Positions 7,801 to 16,684 of a DNA stretch of 34,991 bases are shown one piece after another (the stretch's first letter is position 1; the number at the start of each line of letters is the position of its first letter). The stretch is taken from the NCBI GenBank assembly GCA_937864225.1, contig CALMJK010000019.1, forward strand, positions 1-34,991, in the 5' to 3' direction. The position numbers and the translations under genes are program-made. The notes below the pieces were generated by a model. It saw only the letters and a program-made list of their open reading frames with translations, did not search any database and was not told the origin of the DNA. This DNA comes from an uncultured bacterium. GTDB taxonomy: Bacteria; Krumholzibacteriota; Krumholzibacteriia; LZORAL124-64-63.

Positions 7801-10536
7801 ATGGCGGACAAGAGGGTCTACAGTTTTGGCGGCGGCAAGGCGGACGGCAACGCCGGCCTGAAGAACCTGTTGGGTGGCAAGGGCGCCAACTTGGCCGAAA
7901 TGGCCCTGTTGGGCATTCCCGTTCCCGCGGGTTTTACGATCACCACCGAGGTGTGCACCCATTACTACCAACACGACCGCAGCTATCCGGAAGACCTGCG
8001 CGGGGAAGTGGCGGCCGCCCTGGCCCGCGTGGAGGCCGAGATGGGGATGGTTTTCGGCGATCGTGAGCGGCCGTTGCTCGTTTCGATCCGCTCCGGCGCC
8101 CGGCGCTCGATGCCGGGCATGATGGAGACCGTCCTCAACGTCGGTTTGTGCTCGGGGACCATTCCTGGCCTCGTGGCCAGAACCGGGAACCCGCGCTTCG
8201 TTTGGGACGCGTACCGGCGGCTGATCATGATGTACGCCGATGTCGTCATGGAGAAGGCGGCCGGCGTCGAACCGCAAGAGGGTCAAGGTATTCGCCAGCA
8301 GCTGGACCGGTTGCTCCACGAGCTGAAGACCAAGCTCGGCGCGCGCTCGGACGCCGAGATTCCCGCGGCCGCCCTCGAGGACCTGGCCGGTCGCTTTCGT
8401 CAGCGCGTGCGGCAGGTTCTGGGCCGGGAGTTTCCCGACGATCCGCACGAACAGCTCTGGGGGGGGATCGGAGCCGTTTTCGCCTCTTGGAACGGGCGTC
8501 GCGCCGTGGAGTACCGGCGCATCGAGCGCATCCCGGCGGAGTGGGGCACCGCCGTCAACGTGCAAGCGATGGTCTTCGGCAACATGGGCGAAAATTCCGC
8601 CACGGGTGTCGCCTTCACGCGCGACCCCGCCACGGGCGAAAACAAATTCTACGGCGAGTGGCTGGTCAACGCCCAGGGCGAGGACGTCGTGGCCGGCATC
8701 CGCACGCCCAACCCGCTGAACGAGGCCACCAAGAACGACAGCACCGCGCGACTGCCGTCGCTCGAGCAGACGATGCCCGAGGTCTACCGCGAGCTGGACG
8801 ACATCCGCGCGCGTCTGGAACGGCATTTCCACGACATGCAGGACATCGAGTTCACGATTCAGGAAGGGCGGCTCTGGATGCTCCAGTGCCGGGTCGGCAA
8901 GCGCACGGGGCCCGCGGCGGTGCGCATGGCGGTGGACATGCTGGGCGAGGGACTGATCGATGCGCGTGAAGCCGTCCTGCGCGTGGGCCCCTCCCAACTG
9001 GACGAACTCCTGCACCCGATCCTCGATCCCGCGAGCGAGAAGACGCGACCGCCCGTGGCCAAGGGGCTGCCGGCCGGCCCCGGCGGCGCCTGCGGACAGA
9101 TCGTTTTCACGGCGGCGGACGCCGTGGCCTGGGCCAAGCAGGGCCGAAAGGTCATTCTCGTTCGCGAGGAAACCAACCCCGAGGACGTCGACGGCATGTG
9201 GCACGCCGCGGGCATTCTGACCGCCCGCGGCGGCATGACCAGCCACGCGGCGCTCGTGGCGCGCGGCTGGGGCAAGTGCTGCATCGTCGGGTGCGACGCG
9301 TTGCGCGTCGACCTGGGCGGCCGCAGCCTGCAGGTCGGCCAAACGCGGTTCGGCGAGGGGGATTGGCTGTCGCTCAACGGCACGCGCGGCCACGTGTACG
9401 CGGGGGAGGTCCCGATGGTGGATCCCACGGCCGACCCCGAGTTGGGAGGCGTCATCGCGCGCTTCCTGGGCCTGGCCGACGAATTTCGGCGCTTGCGCGT
9501 GCGCACGAACGCCGAGACCCCGAGCGACGCCCTGAAGGCGCGCAGTTTCGGCGCGGAAGGTATCGGGCTCTTCCGCACCGAGCACATGTTCTACGGCAAG
9601 AACTCGGAACGCCCGCTCTTCCTCTTGCGACGGGTGATCGTCTCGCGCACGGAAGGCGAGAGGCGCGCCGCCCTGGAGGAACTGTTCCCCTTCGTGAAGA
9701 AGGACATCAAGGACACGTTGGCCGTCATGGACGGCATGCCGGTGACGATCAGGCTGCTGGACCCGCCGCTCCATGAGTTCGTGCCTCAGGGCGCCGCAGA
9801 GCGGGGCAAGCTGGCCGCGGCCCTCGGCGTGACCGAGGAGGAGCTCGACCGTCGGGCCGCCGAGTTGCACGAGACCAATCCCATGATGGGGCATCGCGGC
9901 GTGCGCCTCGGGGTCACGCACCCGGAGATCAGCGAGATGCAGGTGCGCGCGATCCTGGAGGCCGCGGTGGAGCTGGTCCAGGCCGGCCGGCGCGCGTTGC
10001 CAGAGATCATGGTGCCGGTCGTGGGCATGGTGAGCGAACTCGAGCACCAGAAGGCGCTCGTGGACAAGGTTCACGCCGAAGTCTGCGCGCGCTACGGGGT
10101 GGAGCGCGTCGATCATCTCTACGGCACGATGATCGAAGTGCCCCGCGCGGCGCTCACCGCCGATCGGATCGCGCGCAGCGCCCAGTTCTTCTCGTTCGGG
10201 ACCAACGATCTGACGCAGATGTCGTTCGGTTTCTCGCGCGACGACATCGGCAGCTTCGTGCCCGCGTACCTGGAAGGTAAACTCATGCCGGTGGACCCGT
10301 TCCAACAGCTCGACCAGGAGGGTGTCGGCAAGCTGATCGCCATGGCCTGCGAGCTGGGGCGCCAGGCCAACCCGCACCTGCACATCGGCATCTGCGGCGA
10401 ACACGGCGGCGAGCCGGAATCGATCGACTTCTGCCATCGGACTGGTCTGGACTACGTGAGTTGTTCTCCGTTCCGGGTTCCGATCGCGCGCCTCGCGGCC
10501 GCGCACGCCGCGCTCCGGGAACGCCCGGCGCCGTGA
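7801..10536 (+). CDS. ppdK: Pyruvate, phosphate dikinase
   Basis: Cytosolic enzyme interconverting pyruvate + ATP + phosphate and phosphoenolpyruvate + AMP + diphosphate, linking glycolysis and gluconeogenesis. The 911-residue length fits the family. The N-terminal ATP-grasp domain begins with YSFGGGKADGN and LLGGKGANLAEM. The central swivelling domain has GGMTSHAALVARGWGK, with the phospho-accepting His482 and the neighbouring Thr480 that regulatory proteins target in some bacteria. The C-terminal TIM-barrel domain has GLFRTEHMF, MGHRGVRLG, PEIMVPVVG, and catalytic Cys865 in GICGEHGGEP. The ATG at 7801 is nine bases after AGGAGG; an in-frame upstream extension lacks an SD. No PPDK regulatory protein gene is seen nearby. 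It stands behind a terminator and may share a transcript with the next two genes. Confidence 0.98.
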   Translation: MADKRVYSFGGGKADGNAGLKNLLGGKGANLAEMALLGIPVPAGFTITTEVCTHYYQHDRSYPEDLRGEVAAALARVEAEMGMVFGDRERPLLVSIRSGARRSMPGMMETVLNVGLCSGTIPGLVARTGNPRFVWDAYRRLIMMYADVVMEKAAGVEPQEGQGIRQQLDRLLHELKTKLGARSDAEIPAAALEDLAGRFRQRVRQVLGREFPDDPHEQLWGGIGAVFASWNGRRAVEYRRIERIPAEWGTAVNVQAMVFGNMGENSATGVAFTRDPATGENKFYGEWLVNAQGEDVVAGIRTPNPLNEATKNDSTARLPSLEQTMPEVYRELDDIRARLERHFHDMQDIEFTIQEGRLWMLQCRVGKRTGPAAVRMAVDMLGEGLIDAREAVLRVGPSQLDELLHPILDPASEKTRPPVAKGLPAGPGGACGQIVFTAADAVAWAKQGRKVILVREETNPEDVDGMWHAAGILTARGGMTSHAALVARGWGKCCIVGCDALRVDLGGRSLQVGQTRFGEGDWLSLNGTRGHVYAGEVPMVDPTADPELGGVIARFLGLADEFRRLRVRTNAETPSDALKARSFGAEGIGLFRTEHMFYGKNSERPLFLLRRVIVSRTEGERRAALEELFPFVKKDIKDTLAVMDGMPVTIRLLDPPLHEFVPQGAAERGKLAAALGVTEEELDRRAAELHETNPMMGHRGVRLGVTHPEISEMQVRAILEAAVELVQAGRRALPEIMVPVVGMVSELEHQKALVDKVHAEVCARYGVERVDHLYGTMIEVPRAALTADRIARSAQFFSFGTNDLTQMSFGFSRDDIGSFVPAYLEGKLMPVDPFQQLDQEGVGKLIAMACELGRQANPHLHIGICGEHGGEPESIDFCHRTGLDYVSCSPFRVPIARLAAAHAALRERPAP

Positions 10537-10541
10537 AATCA

Positions 10542-10576
10542 CGTCCGGCCGGGGCGGGCGCCAGCCGCCCCGGACG
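10542..10576 (+). terminator. GC-rich hairpin after ppdK
   Basis: CGTCC (10542-10546) and GGGGCGG (10551-10557) pair with CCGCCCC (10565-10571) and GGACG (10572-10576), giving 12 pairs with a four-base bulge and a seven-base loop. There is no T tract, so it may be a weak or factor-assisted terminator, or an mRNA-stabilising hairpin in the 61-base gap. Confidence 0.4.
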
Positions 10577-10597
10577 CGCAAGCCCTGGAGGGCGGTG

Positions 10598-11116
10598 ATG
10601 ATTCTCAACGGCCGACTCGGACCATTTTCCGTCGTCGACGTGCTGCAGTTTCTGTCCCTGTCCAAAGCGACGGGGAAGCTCGTGCTCGACGCGGGCCGCG
10701 CGCGGGCCCGCGTCTACTTTCACGACGGGGTCCTGGTCTACGCCCGGCGCGAAGGTCCGACCGAGCGTCTCGGCGAGCGGCTGCTTCGGTTGGGCCTGGT
10801 CACGCCGGCGCAGATCGCGGGCGCCGATCTGCGTTCGGAGCTGAACACGGAGCGCAAGCGGATCGGCCAGATCCTGGTGGAGGCGGGCTCTCTGGATCAG
10901 GCCACGCTGCAGAAGGTCGTGCGGGATCAGATCCTGGAATGCGTCTATGGGTTGCTGGCGCTTGACGATGGAGAGTTCCGATTCTTCCACGGAGTCCTGC
11001 CCGACGGAGAAGACATCCTGCTGGACATCAGTCTCGACCTGTTGCTGCTCGAGGGGCTCAAGAAGATCGACGAATTGCGCCAGCAGGACGACAGCGGCCA
11101 GCCGCCTCCAGGCTAG
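10598..11116 (+). CDS. DUF4388 (PATAN-like) domain protein
   Basis: Predicted 172-residue cytosolic protein. Residues 1-50 match the DUF4388 pattern: LNGRLGPFSVVDVLQFLSLS, then KATGKLVL and VYFHDGVLVYARR. Residues of about 55-125 resemble the helical N-terminal fold of type II secretion/pilus ATPases, a repeated L-G-xx-L-xxx-G-L pattern (LGERLLRLGLVTPAQI; IGQILVEAGSLDQATL). DUF4388 proteins are common in Deltaproteobacteria and related lineages and are often linked to two-component or gliding/pilus regulation; the molecular role is not defined. The ATG at 10598 is six bases after GGAGG; a GTG one codon earlier is too close to that SD. The STAS gene that follows suggests a shared signalling context. 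Confidence 0.8.
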   Translation: MILNGRLGPFSVVDVLQFLSLSKATGKLVLDAGRARARVYFHDGVLVYARREGPTERLGERLLRLGLVTPAQIAGADLRSELNTERKRIGQILVEAGSLDQATLQKVVRDQILECVYGLLALDDGEFRFFHGVLPDGEDILLDISLDLLLLEGLKKIDELRQQDDSGQPPPG

Positions 11117-11200
11117 ACCGCGCCGCTGCCGCCCGCCGTCCTGGCCGCTTGGCGTTCAAGATTGATCCCATCTTGCCGAAACATTATCGGAAGCGCCGGG

Positions 11201-11219
11201 GACCGCGACCCTCGCGGTC
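11201..11219 (+). promoter_or_regulatory. 8-bp hairpin in the leader of the STAS gene
   Basis: GACCGCGA (11201-11208) and TCGCGGTC (11212-11219) pair perfectly around a three-base loop, 24 bases before the STAS start codon. No T run follows. It might influence translation or protect the transcript end. Nothing identifies a known regulatory class. Confidence 0.35.
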
Positions 11220-11243
11220 GCCGCGGCGCCTGGGGAAGACGGC

Positions 11244-11630
11244 ATGGACAGCATCCACATCCACTCCCGGCGCCACGACGCGGGCGAAGCCGCCGTGATC
11301 ACGGTCCACGGCTTCCTCGATGCCACCACGTCCGGCGATTTGGAGAGGGAGTTCCAGCGCATCCTGCGCGCGCGCTGTTTCAGGATCATCGTGGACCTGG
11401 CGGGCGTGAACTACATCAGCTCGGCGGGCTGGGGGATCTTTCTGAGCGAAATCCGAAACATCCGGCAGCAGGGCGGCGATCTCTGCTTGGTCGGCATGAA
11501 ACCAGAGGTCCTCGAAGTCTACGAGCTGCTCGAGTTCCATGCCGTGCTGCGCCACTTCTCCTCGGTGCCGGAGGCGGAGGCGCAATTCGCGGCCGCCACG
11601 GTGGGGGAACCCGGATCCTTCCCGGGTTGA
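11244..11630 (+). CDS. STAS-domain protein, anti-sigma factor antagonist type
   Basis: Predicted 128-residue cytosolic protein made of one STAS domain. Family members bind anti-sigma kinases of the SpoIIAB/RsbW type and are switched by serine phosphorylation. Seen here are the first strand (AAVITVHGFLDATTSG), the central strand IIVDLAGVNYISSAGWG with the phospho-acceptor candidate Ser59 or Ser60, and the closing DLCLVGMKPEVLEVYELLEF. The ATG at 11244 is preceded by a modest purine run (GGGGAAG). No anti-sigma kinase, phosphatase or sigma factor is adjacent, so the partner is unknown. The DUF4388 protein upstream is the only nearby candidate for joint signalling. Confidence 0.88.
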   Translation: MDSIHIHSRRHDAGEAAVITVHGFLDATTSGDLEREFQRILRARCFRIIVDLAGVNYISSAGWGIFLSEIRNIRQQGGDLCLVGMKPEVLEVYELLEFHAVLRHFSSVPEAEAQFAAATVGEPGSFPG

Positions 11631-11709
11631 CACTTTCTCGCGCGTACTGGAAATTGCCGATGGCGGCCCGGCGAGCAGCCGGCTCGCTTGATTCTGAGTG
11701 GAGGCCGCC

Positions 11710-13968
11710 TTGCGGGTCGACTGGTCCTTGCCTGCCTGGGGATGGCCCCTGCTGTGCGTCGCGGCCATCCTTTGCGTCGTCTGGACGCAGCGCGCGTACC
11801 TGCGGGCCGACCCTCCGCCGCGGCGAAGCGTCCGCAACTGGCTGATTTCACTGCGCGCCGTCGTCTTCATCGTCCTGCTCTTGGCTCTGGCCGGCCCGAT
11901 GCTGATCCATGACGCCAGTCGCGGACTGCCGCCCGAGGTCGCCGTCGTGCTCGACGATTCGGCCAGCATGGCCGCGGTCGATGGCCCGCAGGGCGCGTCG
12001 CGCTGGTCGCAGGCCCTGCGGCTGGCGGCCTTGGCCGACTCGGTGGTGCGCGCCCGCGCCCCCGGCGCGCGGGTCGTGCTCTGGCGCGGCAACGGGCTGC
12101 AGGCGGCGCGGGAGATCCGGCGGCGCGACGCGACGGATCCGCCGGTCGGCGTGGGGACCGATCTGAAAGCGCTCCTGCGCGAGGCCGTGACGGCGGCGGC
12201 CGGGCGGCCGCTGCGCGCGGTGCTGCTTGTCTGCGATGGTCACGACACGGCGCTCGACGGCGGCGCTGCCTTCAGCGCGCCCGCGGGAGCGCCGTTTCTC
12301 GCCGTCGGGGTGGGAGATCCCGTGGGGCCGCCCGACCTGGCGATCCAAGAGCTGCGCTACCCCGAGGTCGCGTACCAGGGCGAGGAGATCGCCGTGGAGG
12401 TGACGGTCGCCCTGCGCGGGGCGACGGCCGGCACCGTCGCGCGCCCGCGCGTGCTGGTGCAGCGCGACGGGCAGGTCGTGGCCGAGGCGACCGCGGCAGC
12501 GACCGCGCGCGAAGGCGTGGTGACCTTCGAGGTGCCGCTGCGTGCGCCGGTCAGCGGACTGCTGGTGTGGAATCTCGACGTCGAGCCTCTTGTCGACGAG
12601 CGATTCCTGGCCAACAACCGCGCGACAATCGCCGTGGACGTGCGTCCGGACCGGGCGCGCCTGCTGTTGCTGGCCGGCTCTCCGGGCTGGGACGCGCGCT
12701 TTCTGGCGCAGGCCGCGAATCGAGCGGGACGCGTCGCGCTGAGCGTCGTGCACCCGGGAACGGCCGGCGCGGTTCTTGCCGACAGCGGTCGGGCGTGGAC
12801 GAGTCCCCGCGACGCTGCGGGCTGGCACCGCTGGAACGGCGTCGTGCTCCTGGGGTGGAGCCGGCTCGAGCCGCTGGTGGACTGGCCATCTCTGGCCACG
12901 GCGGTGCGCGAGCGCCTCGGATTGCTCGTGTTGCCCGGGGACGACGCAGGAGGGAATTGGATCGGGCCACCGCGGCCTCTGGCCGCATTGCTGCCGGTGG
13001 ACAGCGAGGCGGCTTTCTGGCTGCCCGGCGACTGGATCGCGCAGGGGACGGCCCCGCAGGCGCACAGCCTGCTTTCAGGCGTCACGCAGGACGTCACCGC
13101 AGGCCAAGGCCTCGATTCAGGCCGCTGGCCCCCACTGCGCGCGGTCCTGACGGCGACCGTCCGGCCGGGCGCGCAGATGCTGCTGGAGGCCGTCCAGGCC
13201 GGCGATGAGCAGGGAACGGGCGTGCCGTTGCTGGTGGCCGGCCGCCCGGGCGGCGGTCGGGTGACCTGGTTCGGGGGGCGCCGGCTGTGGGAACTGGCTT
13301 TCTGGGAGCATGCCGATCCCAGCGGCGGCGCCGTGTCGCACCCCGGCCGCCGCCTGCTGCAGAACCTGTTGCTATGGACGGCCACGGGCGAAGGACGCGA
13401 GGGGATCAGCCTGACCGGACACCGCCGCGTGTACGAAGAGGGCGAACGCATCCGGCTGGAGGCGCACTGGCGAGACAGCCAGGGAAACCTTGCGGCGACC
13501 AGGCGCCCGCTGACGCTGGCGTTGCGCGCCCTGGACGATTCCGCGTGGGCGGTGCGTTCCTTCGCGCTGGCACCGGTTCCGGCCGACTCCTCGCGCGCCG
13601 CGGTGACGCTCCCGCCGCTGCCGGCCGGACGTTGGGCCGCGCGGCCGGTCGCCAACGGCACGCCGGCGGTCGAGGGCCCCGAAGAGGAGTTCCTCGTGGT
13701 GCCGCAGGCGATCGAGGCCGCGCAGACGCGCCAGGATCGGCGGGCCCTGCGGGCGTTGGCGGTCGAAGCGGGCGGCGCCTACCTGGGGGCGGACGTTCCC
13801 GGCGCGCGGGAGCGGCTCGCTGCCGCGGTGGCCGGATGGCCGCTGACGGCGGCGGCGCAGCCGGTCCGTCGGAGCCGGGATCTGTCCGCGGGTTGGCCGC
13901 TGCTGGCCGTGATCGTGATTCTGCTCGGTGCGGAATGGCTGCTGCGCAGGACGCAGGGCCTTCCCTGA
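11710..13968 (+). CDS. Membrane-anchored VWA-like / amidotransferase-like fold protein
   Basis: Predicted 752-residue inner-membrane protein of unknown function. Two N-terminal membrane segments (about residues 10-26 and 46-66) precede a VWA-like domain starting EVAVVLDDSASM, where Asp82, Ser84 and Ser86 fit the DxSxS metal-binding motif. A middle region (about 305-420; LLLLAGSPGWDARFL, WNGVVLLGWSRL, LLVLPGDDAGGNW) has the alternating pattern of class I amidotransferase-like domains. A final membrane segment (GWPLLAVIVILLGAEWLLRR) lies at the C-terminus. This architecture is known from bacterial BatA-neighbourhood-type proteins, but no MoxR ATPase or DUF58 gene is next to it here. The TTG at 11710 is preferred because GGAGG is five bases upstream; a GTG at 11698 has no SD. 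Confidence 0.8.
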   Translation: MRVDWSLPAWGWPLLCVAAILCVVWTQRAYLRADPPPRRSVRNWLISLRAVVFIVLLLALAGPMLIHDASRGLPPEVAVVLDDSASMAAVDGPQGASRWSQALRLAALADSVVRARAPGARVVLWRGNGLQAAREIRRRDATDPPVGVGTDLKALLREAVTAAAGRPLRAVLLVCDGHDTALDGGAAFSAPAGAPFLAVGVGDPVGPPDLAIQELRYPEVAYQGEEIAVEVTVALRGATAGTVARPRVLVQRDGQVVAEATAAATAREGVVTFEVPLRAPVSGLLVWNLDVEPLVDERFLANNRATIAVDVRPDRARLLLLAGSPGWDARFLAQAANRAGRVALSVVHPGTAGAVLADSGRAWTSPRDAAGWHRWNGVVLLGWSRLEPLVDWPSLATAVRERLGLLVLPGDDAGGNWIGPPRPLAALLPVDSEAAFWLPGDWIAQGTAPQAHSLLSGVTQDVTAGQGLDSGRWPPLRAVLTATVRPGAQMLLEAVQAGDEQGTGVPLLVAGRPGGGRVTWFGGRRLWELAFWEHADPSGGAVSHPGRRLLQNLLLWTATGEGREGISLTGHRRVYEEGERIRLEAHWRDSQGNLAATRRPLTLALRALDDSAWAVRSFALAPVPADSSRAAVTLPPLPAGRWAARPVANGTPAVEGPEEEFLVVPQAIEAAQTRQDRRALRALAVEAGGAYLGADVPGARERLAAAVAGWPLTAAAQPVRRSRDLSAGWPLLAVIVILLGAEWLLRRTQGLP

Positions 13969-14090
13969 GATCCTGAGGGCGAGCCTGCTAACCCCTTCCT
14001 TGCCACCCCTCCCTGGCATGTTCCGGAGCGCCTCCCCGGACCCATGGGGTCTGCCAATCCTTGGCGGGATGCTTCGCCGGGAGGTCGGAC

Positions 14091-15887
14091 ATGGCGTGCC
14101 CAGGCAGGGCGGCGAAGGGTGTCGCGCACCGGTGCGAGCCGGGCCAAGGTCACGGCCAACTGGCCCTGGCGGTCCTGCTGGGCCTTTTGGCCGGCGCGAC
14201 GCCGGCGCGCGCCAGCGTCGTGCTCAACGAGGTTCTCTACGATCCCGAGGGCGCCGACGGCGGGCGTGAATTCGTGGAATTGTTCAATGCTGGGCCAGAA
14301 CTCATAGTCCTGACGGATTTTAGACTTGAGTTCGCCAATGGCGCCGAGCTGCCCGCGGTTTGGTCCGTTCGCTGGCGGGGGACGGCGGCGGACACCCTGC
14401 CCGCCGGTGATTTCTTTCTCATCGTGGACACGGGTTGGACCGGCACCCCATCGCCCGGCGCCACGGTCACCCTGGGACTCCAGAACGGTCCGGACGGCCT
14501 GCGCCTCGTCTGGCCCGCGGGCGAGGACCGTCTCGGCTACGGGGGCCTGGAAGCGACTCCGCTGGGCGAAGGCGAGGCTGCGGCCCCCGTGGCGGCGGGC
14601 CAGGCGCTGGCACGGCGGCCGGACGGACACGATTCGGACGACAACTCGTCAGACTGGGTGCCGGCGATCCCCTCGCCGGCGGAGGCGAATTTCCAGGCGC
14701 GGGCGGCGCGCGTGGAGTCGTGTCGGGCGGAGCCGCCCTCGGCACCGCGAGTCGGTCTGGACATCACACTGGAATTGCGCTTGGTGAACACGGGTCTGGA
14801 CGAGTTGCCACCCACCACCGCTTGGCTGGTCGCCCGGCCGAATTTCGCGCCCGCCGATTCGGTGCCCTTCTGGCTCACGTCGGTTCCACCGGAAGGAGCC
14901 TGCGATCTGCGCTTGGCGTGGACGCCCGTGGTCGAAGGCCGCCGGGACCTCGAACTGCTGATCCCGTCCGACGCGTGCGGGCCGGCCGTGCGCGTGCCGG
15001 TCGGCGGCTATCAGGTCGGGCCGGCCGGTCCCTATCTGAGCGAGATCGTGGCCGCGCCGCCCGCGGGCGGCGCGGAGTGGGTGGAGATCGCCAACGCCGG
15101 ACCGCAGGACATCCAGCTGTCGGCGCTGCGGCTGCGCGACGAGGACGGGATCTGGCGAGCCCTGCCGCAATGGCAGTTGCCGGCGGGCGGCTTCGTCGTG
15201 CTGGCCGCCGACGCGTCCCAGGTGGTCGCGTGGTGGCGCGCGACGGTCGAGGCGGGCGCACCGGTCTCGTGCGGGCAGCAGGAGGTCGCCGCCGCCTGCA
15301 TGGAGCTCGCGGGGGCTTGGCCGTCGCTGAACAACACGGCTCCCGCCGACAGGACCTTCGCGGATCGCGTTCAACTCGGCGACAGCGCCGGGGTCGTGCT
15401 CGATCACGCGGTGCTGGGCGCCGACGGGACGGACGTGCCGCTCGGCCGCAGCCTGGAGCGGATCCGCTTGCGTCCCTGGGGCGACCCGGCCCGCAACTGG
15501 GGCGTGTCGCCGGCCCCGGCCGGCGCCACCCCCGCGTGCGCCAACGCGCTGTCCCTGGCGGCGCCCGCCGGCGCCGAGGCCACGCTCGCTCCCAACCCGT
15601 TCGCGCCCGCGATGGGCATGGTGCAGCACCTTCAGTTCCACCTTGCGCAAGGCGACGCGGGATGGGACGCGCGCGTCTACGACCTGTGGGGGCGGCAGGT
15701 GCGCGACCTCGGCGGCGACGCGCTGGGACCGGGTCCCCGCGACGTCGTGTGGGACGGGCGCGACGACCGCGGCCGGGCCGTGGCGTCCGGCGGTTTCATC
15801 GTGTGCGTGCGCCGGCGCGGACAGGACGGGGGTGTCCAGGGCGCTGCGCGCCTGTTGGCCGTGGTGACCGCGGAGGGCGCGCCGTGA
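14091..15887 (+). CDS. Secreted protein with two lamin-tail domains and a FlgD-like C-terminal domain
   Basis: Predicted 598-residue secreted protein. The ATG at 14091 follows GGGAGGT by five bases. A signal peptide with an unusually long polar N-region ends near ATPARA-S (about residue 40). The first lamin-tail domain (LTD) starts SVVLNEVLYDPEGADG with REFVELFNAG; a second begins near residue 313 (YLSEIVAAPPAGGAEWVEI). LTDs are beta-sandwich modules on many extracellular bacterial proteins, often beside nucleases or adhesion domains; none is seen here. The final 100 residues form a FlgD-like domain (LAPNPFAP, VYDLWGRQVRDL, WDGRDDRGRAVASGGFIV), a probable cell-surface sorting signal. The stop overlaps the next start, so it heads a three-gene overlapping unit. 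Confidence 0.82.
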   Translation: MACPGRAAKGVAHRCEPGQGHGQLALAVLLGLLAGATPARASVVLNEVLYDPEGADGGREFVELFNAGPELIVLTDFRLEFANGAELPAVWSVRWRGTAADTLPAGDFFLIVDTGWTGTPSPGATVTLGLQNGPDGLRLVWPAGEDRLGYGGLEATPLGEGEAAAPVAAGQALARRPDGHDSDDNSSDWVPAIPSPAEANFQARAARVESCRAEPPSAPRVGLDITLELRLVNTGLDELPPTTAWLVARPNFAPADSVPFWLTSVPPEGACDLRLAWTPVVEGRRDLELLIPSDACGPAVRVPVGGYQVGPAGPYLSEIVAAPPAGGAEWVEIANAGPQDIQLSALRLRDEDGIWRALPQWQLPAGGFVVLAADASQVVAWWRATVEAGAPVSCGQQEVAAACMELAGAWPSLNNTAPADRTFADRVQLGDSAGVVLDHAVLGADGTDVPLGRSLERIRLRPWGDPARNWGVSPAPAGATPACANALSLAAPAGAEATLAPNPFAPAMGMVQHLQFHLAQGDAGWDARVYDLWGRQVRDLGGDALGPGPRDVVWDGRDDRGRAVASGGFIVCVRRRGQDGGVQGAARLLAVVTAEGAP

Positions 15888-16684
15888 GCAGGCGCGCGGT
15901 CCTGCGTTGGGGGTTCGTGGCCGCGCTGGCGGCGGGTGCCCAGGGGGCGCGAGCCGGCGGGACCCGAGACCTGATGGACGGTTGGGTCGTGCCGGCGTCC
16001 AGCGTCGCGGCTCTCCTGTCGGCGCCGAGCGCGGCGGCGGCGCCGGACGGCCCGTGGGCCAGCCTGGGGCAGGGGCGTCTGTACGGCCTGCGCGAATTGC
16101 CGCTGGCGGCGGCGGCGGCGGGGTGGCGAGCGCCGCGGTGGGAGGCCGCGCTCGCCTGGCAGCATCTGGGAAGCGGGTTGTGGCGAGAGGAACGCTTGCG
16201 GGCGCGCCTGCTGGTCGGGCGGGCGGCGCGCGTCGGCCTGGCGGCCGGTTGGGACGCGTTGAGGCTGGCAGGCCAAGCCAGCGGCGAGCGCTGGGCCGCG
16301 CTGTCGTGCGAGGTCGAATTCGACCGGCCGGGCGCCTGGTGCTGGCGGGCGAGCTTTCCCCTGCGGCCGTGCCCGCCCTGGTACGGCGAAGGGGGAGCGC
16401 GTCGCTGGCTGGGCGTCTCCGGCGGCGCCTCCGGATTCGGCTGGGCGGTCGCGTTGGATCGGGACGCGCGCGGCGTTCCGCTGCTGGAGGGCGAGGCGTT
16501 GGCCGCGATCGGCGGCGGCGGGGCGTTGGGCCTGCGGTGGGAGCCCGCGACCGGTTCGCTGGGAGCGACCACGGCTTGGCTGCGCCTGGGCCTGCTGTTG
16601 CGGACCTCGCACTTGGCGCATCCCGCCCTCGGAGTGACCCACCGGTTCGCGCTGGGTTTCGGGCGCGTGGGAGAGGTCCCGTGA
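15884..16684 (+). CDS. Predicted exported, possibly outer-membrane protein, unknown
   Basis: Predicted 266-residue protein, not recognised as a known family. The GTG at 15884 overlaps the preceding stop by four bases (GTGA) and has CGGAGGG six bases upstream, so translation is probably coupled. A signal peptide (MSRRAVLRWGFVAALAAGAQ, cleavage near GARA-G) is clear. The mature part has many short stretches alternating hydrophobic with Gly, Arg or Trp (AALAWQHLGSGLW, RVGLAAGWDALRLAG, GALGLRWEPATGSLG), the look of amphipathic beta strands in small outer-membrane barrels. No enzyme motif is seen. The much longer open frame upstream of this start is a shadow of the LTD gene. Its neighbours are a surface protein and a predicted barrel lipoprotein, which supports an envelope role. 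Confidence 0.72.
   Translation: MSRRAVLRWGFVAALAAGAQGARAGGTRDLMDGWVVPASSVAALLSAPSAAAAPDGPWASLGQGRLYGLRELPLAAAAAGWRAPRWEAALAWQHLGSGLWREERLRARLLVGRAARVGLAAGWDALRLAGQASGERWAALSCEVEFDRPGAWCWRASFPLRPCPPWYGEGGARRWLGVSGGASGFGWAVALDRDARGVPLLEGEALAAIGGGGALGLRWEPATGSLGATTAWLRLGLLLRTSHLAHPALGVTHRFALGFGRVGEVP

Noticed and set aside
6166..10665. A 1,499-codon open frame on the minus strand
   Set aside because: It runs antisense to ppdK and the propeller gene, both clearly real. Its translation is rich in Arg, His, Val and Ala with no domain; long antisense frames are expected when GC is this high.
11627..11655. Promoter overlapping the STAS stop codon (TTGACA)
   Set aside because: The -35 box is perfect, but the best 17-spaced -10 is GAAATT, only three of six. 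It is not strong enough to list.
14435..15883. Long N-terminal extension of the gene that starts at 15884
   Set aside because: The extension is Arg/Gly-rich and lies over the LTD coding region in another frame. The GTG at 15884 has an SD, and a signal peptide follows directly.
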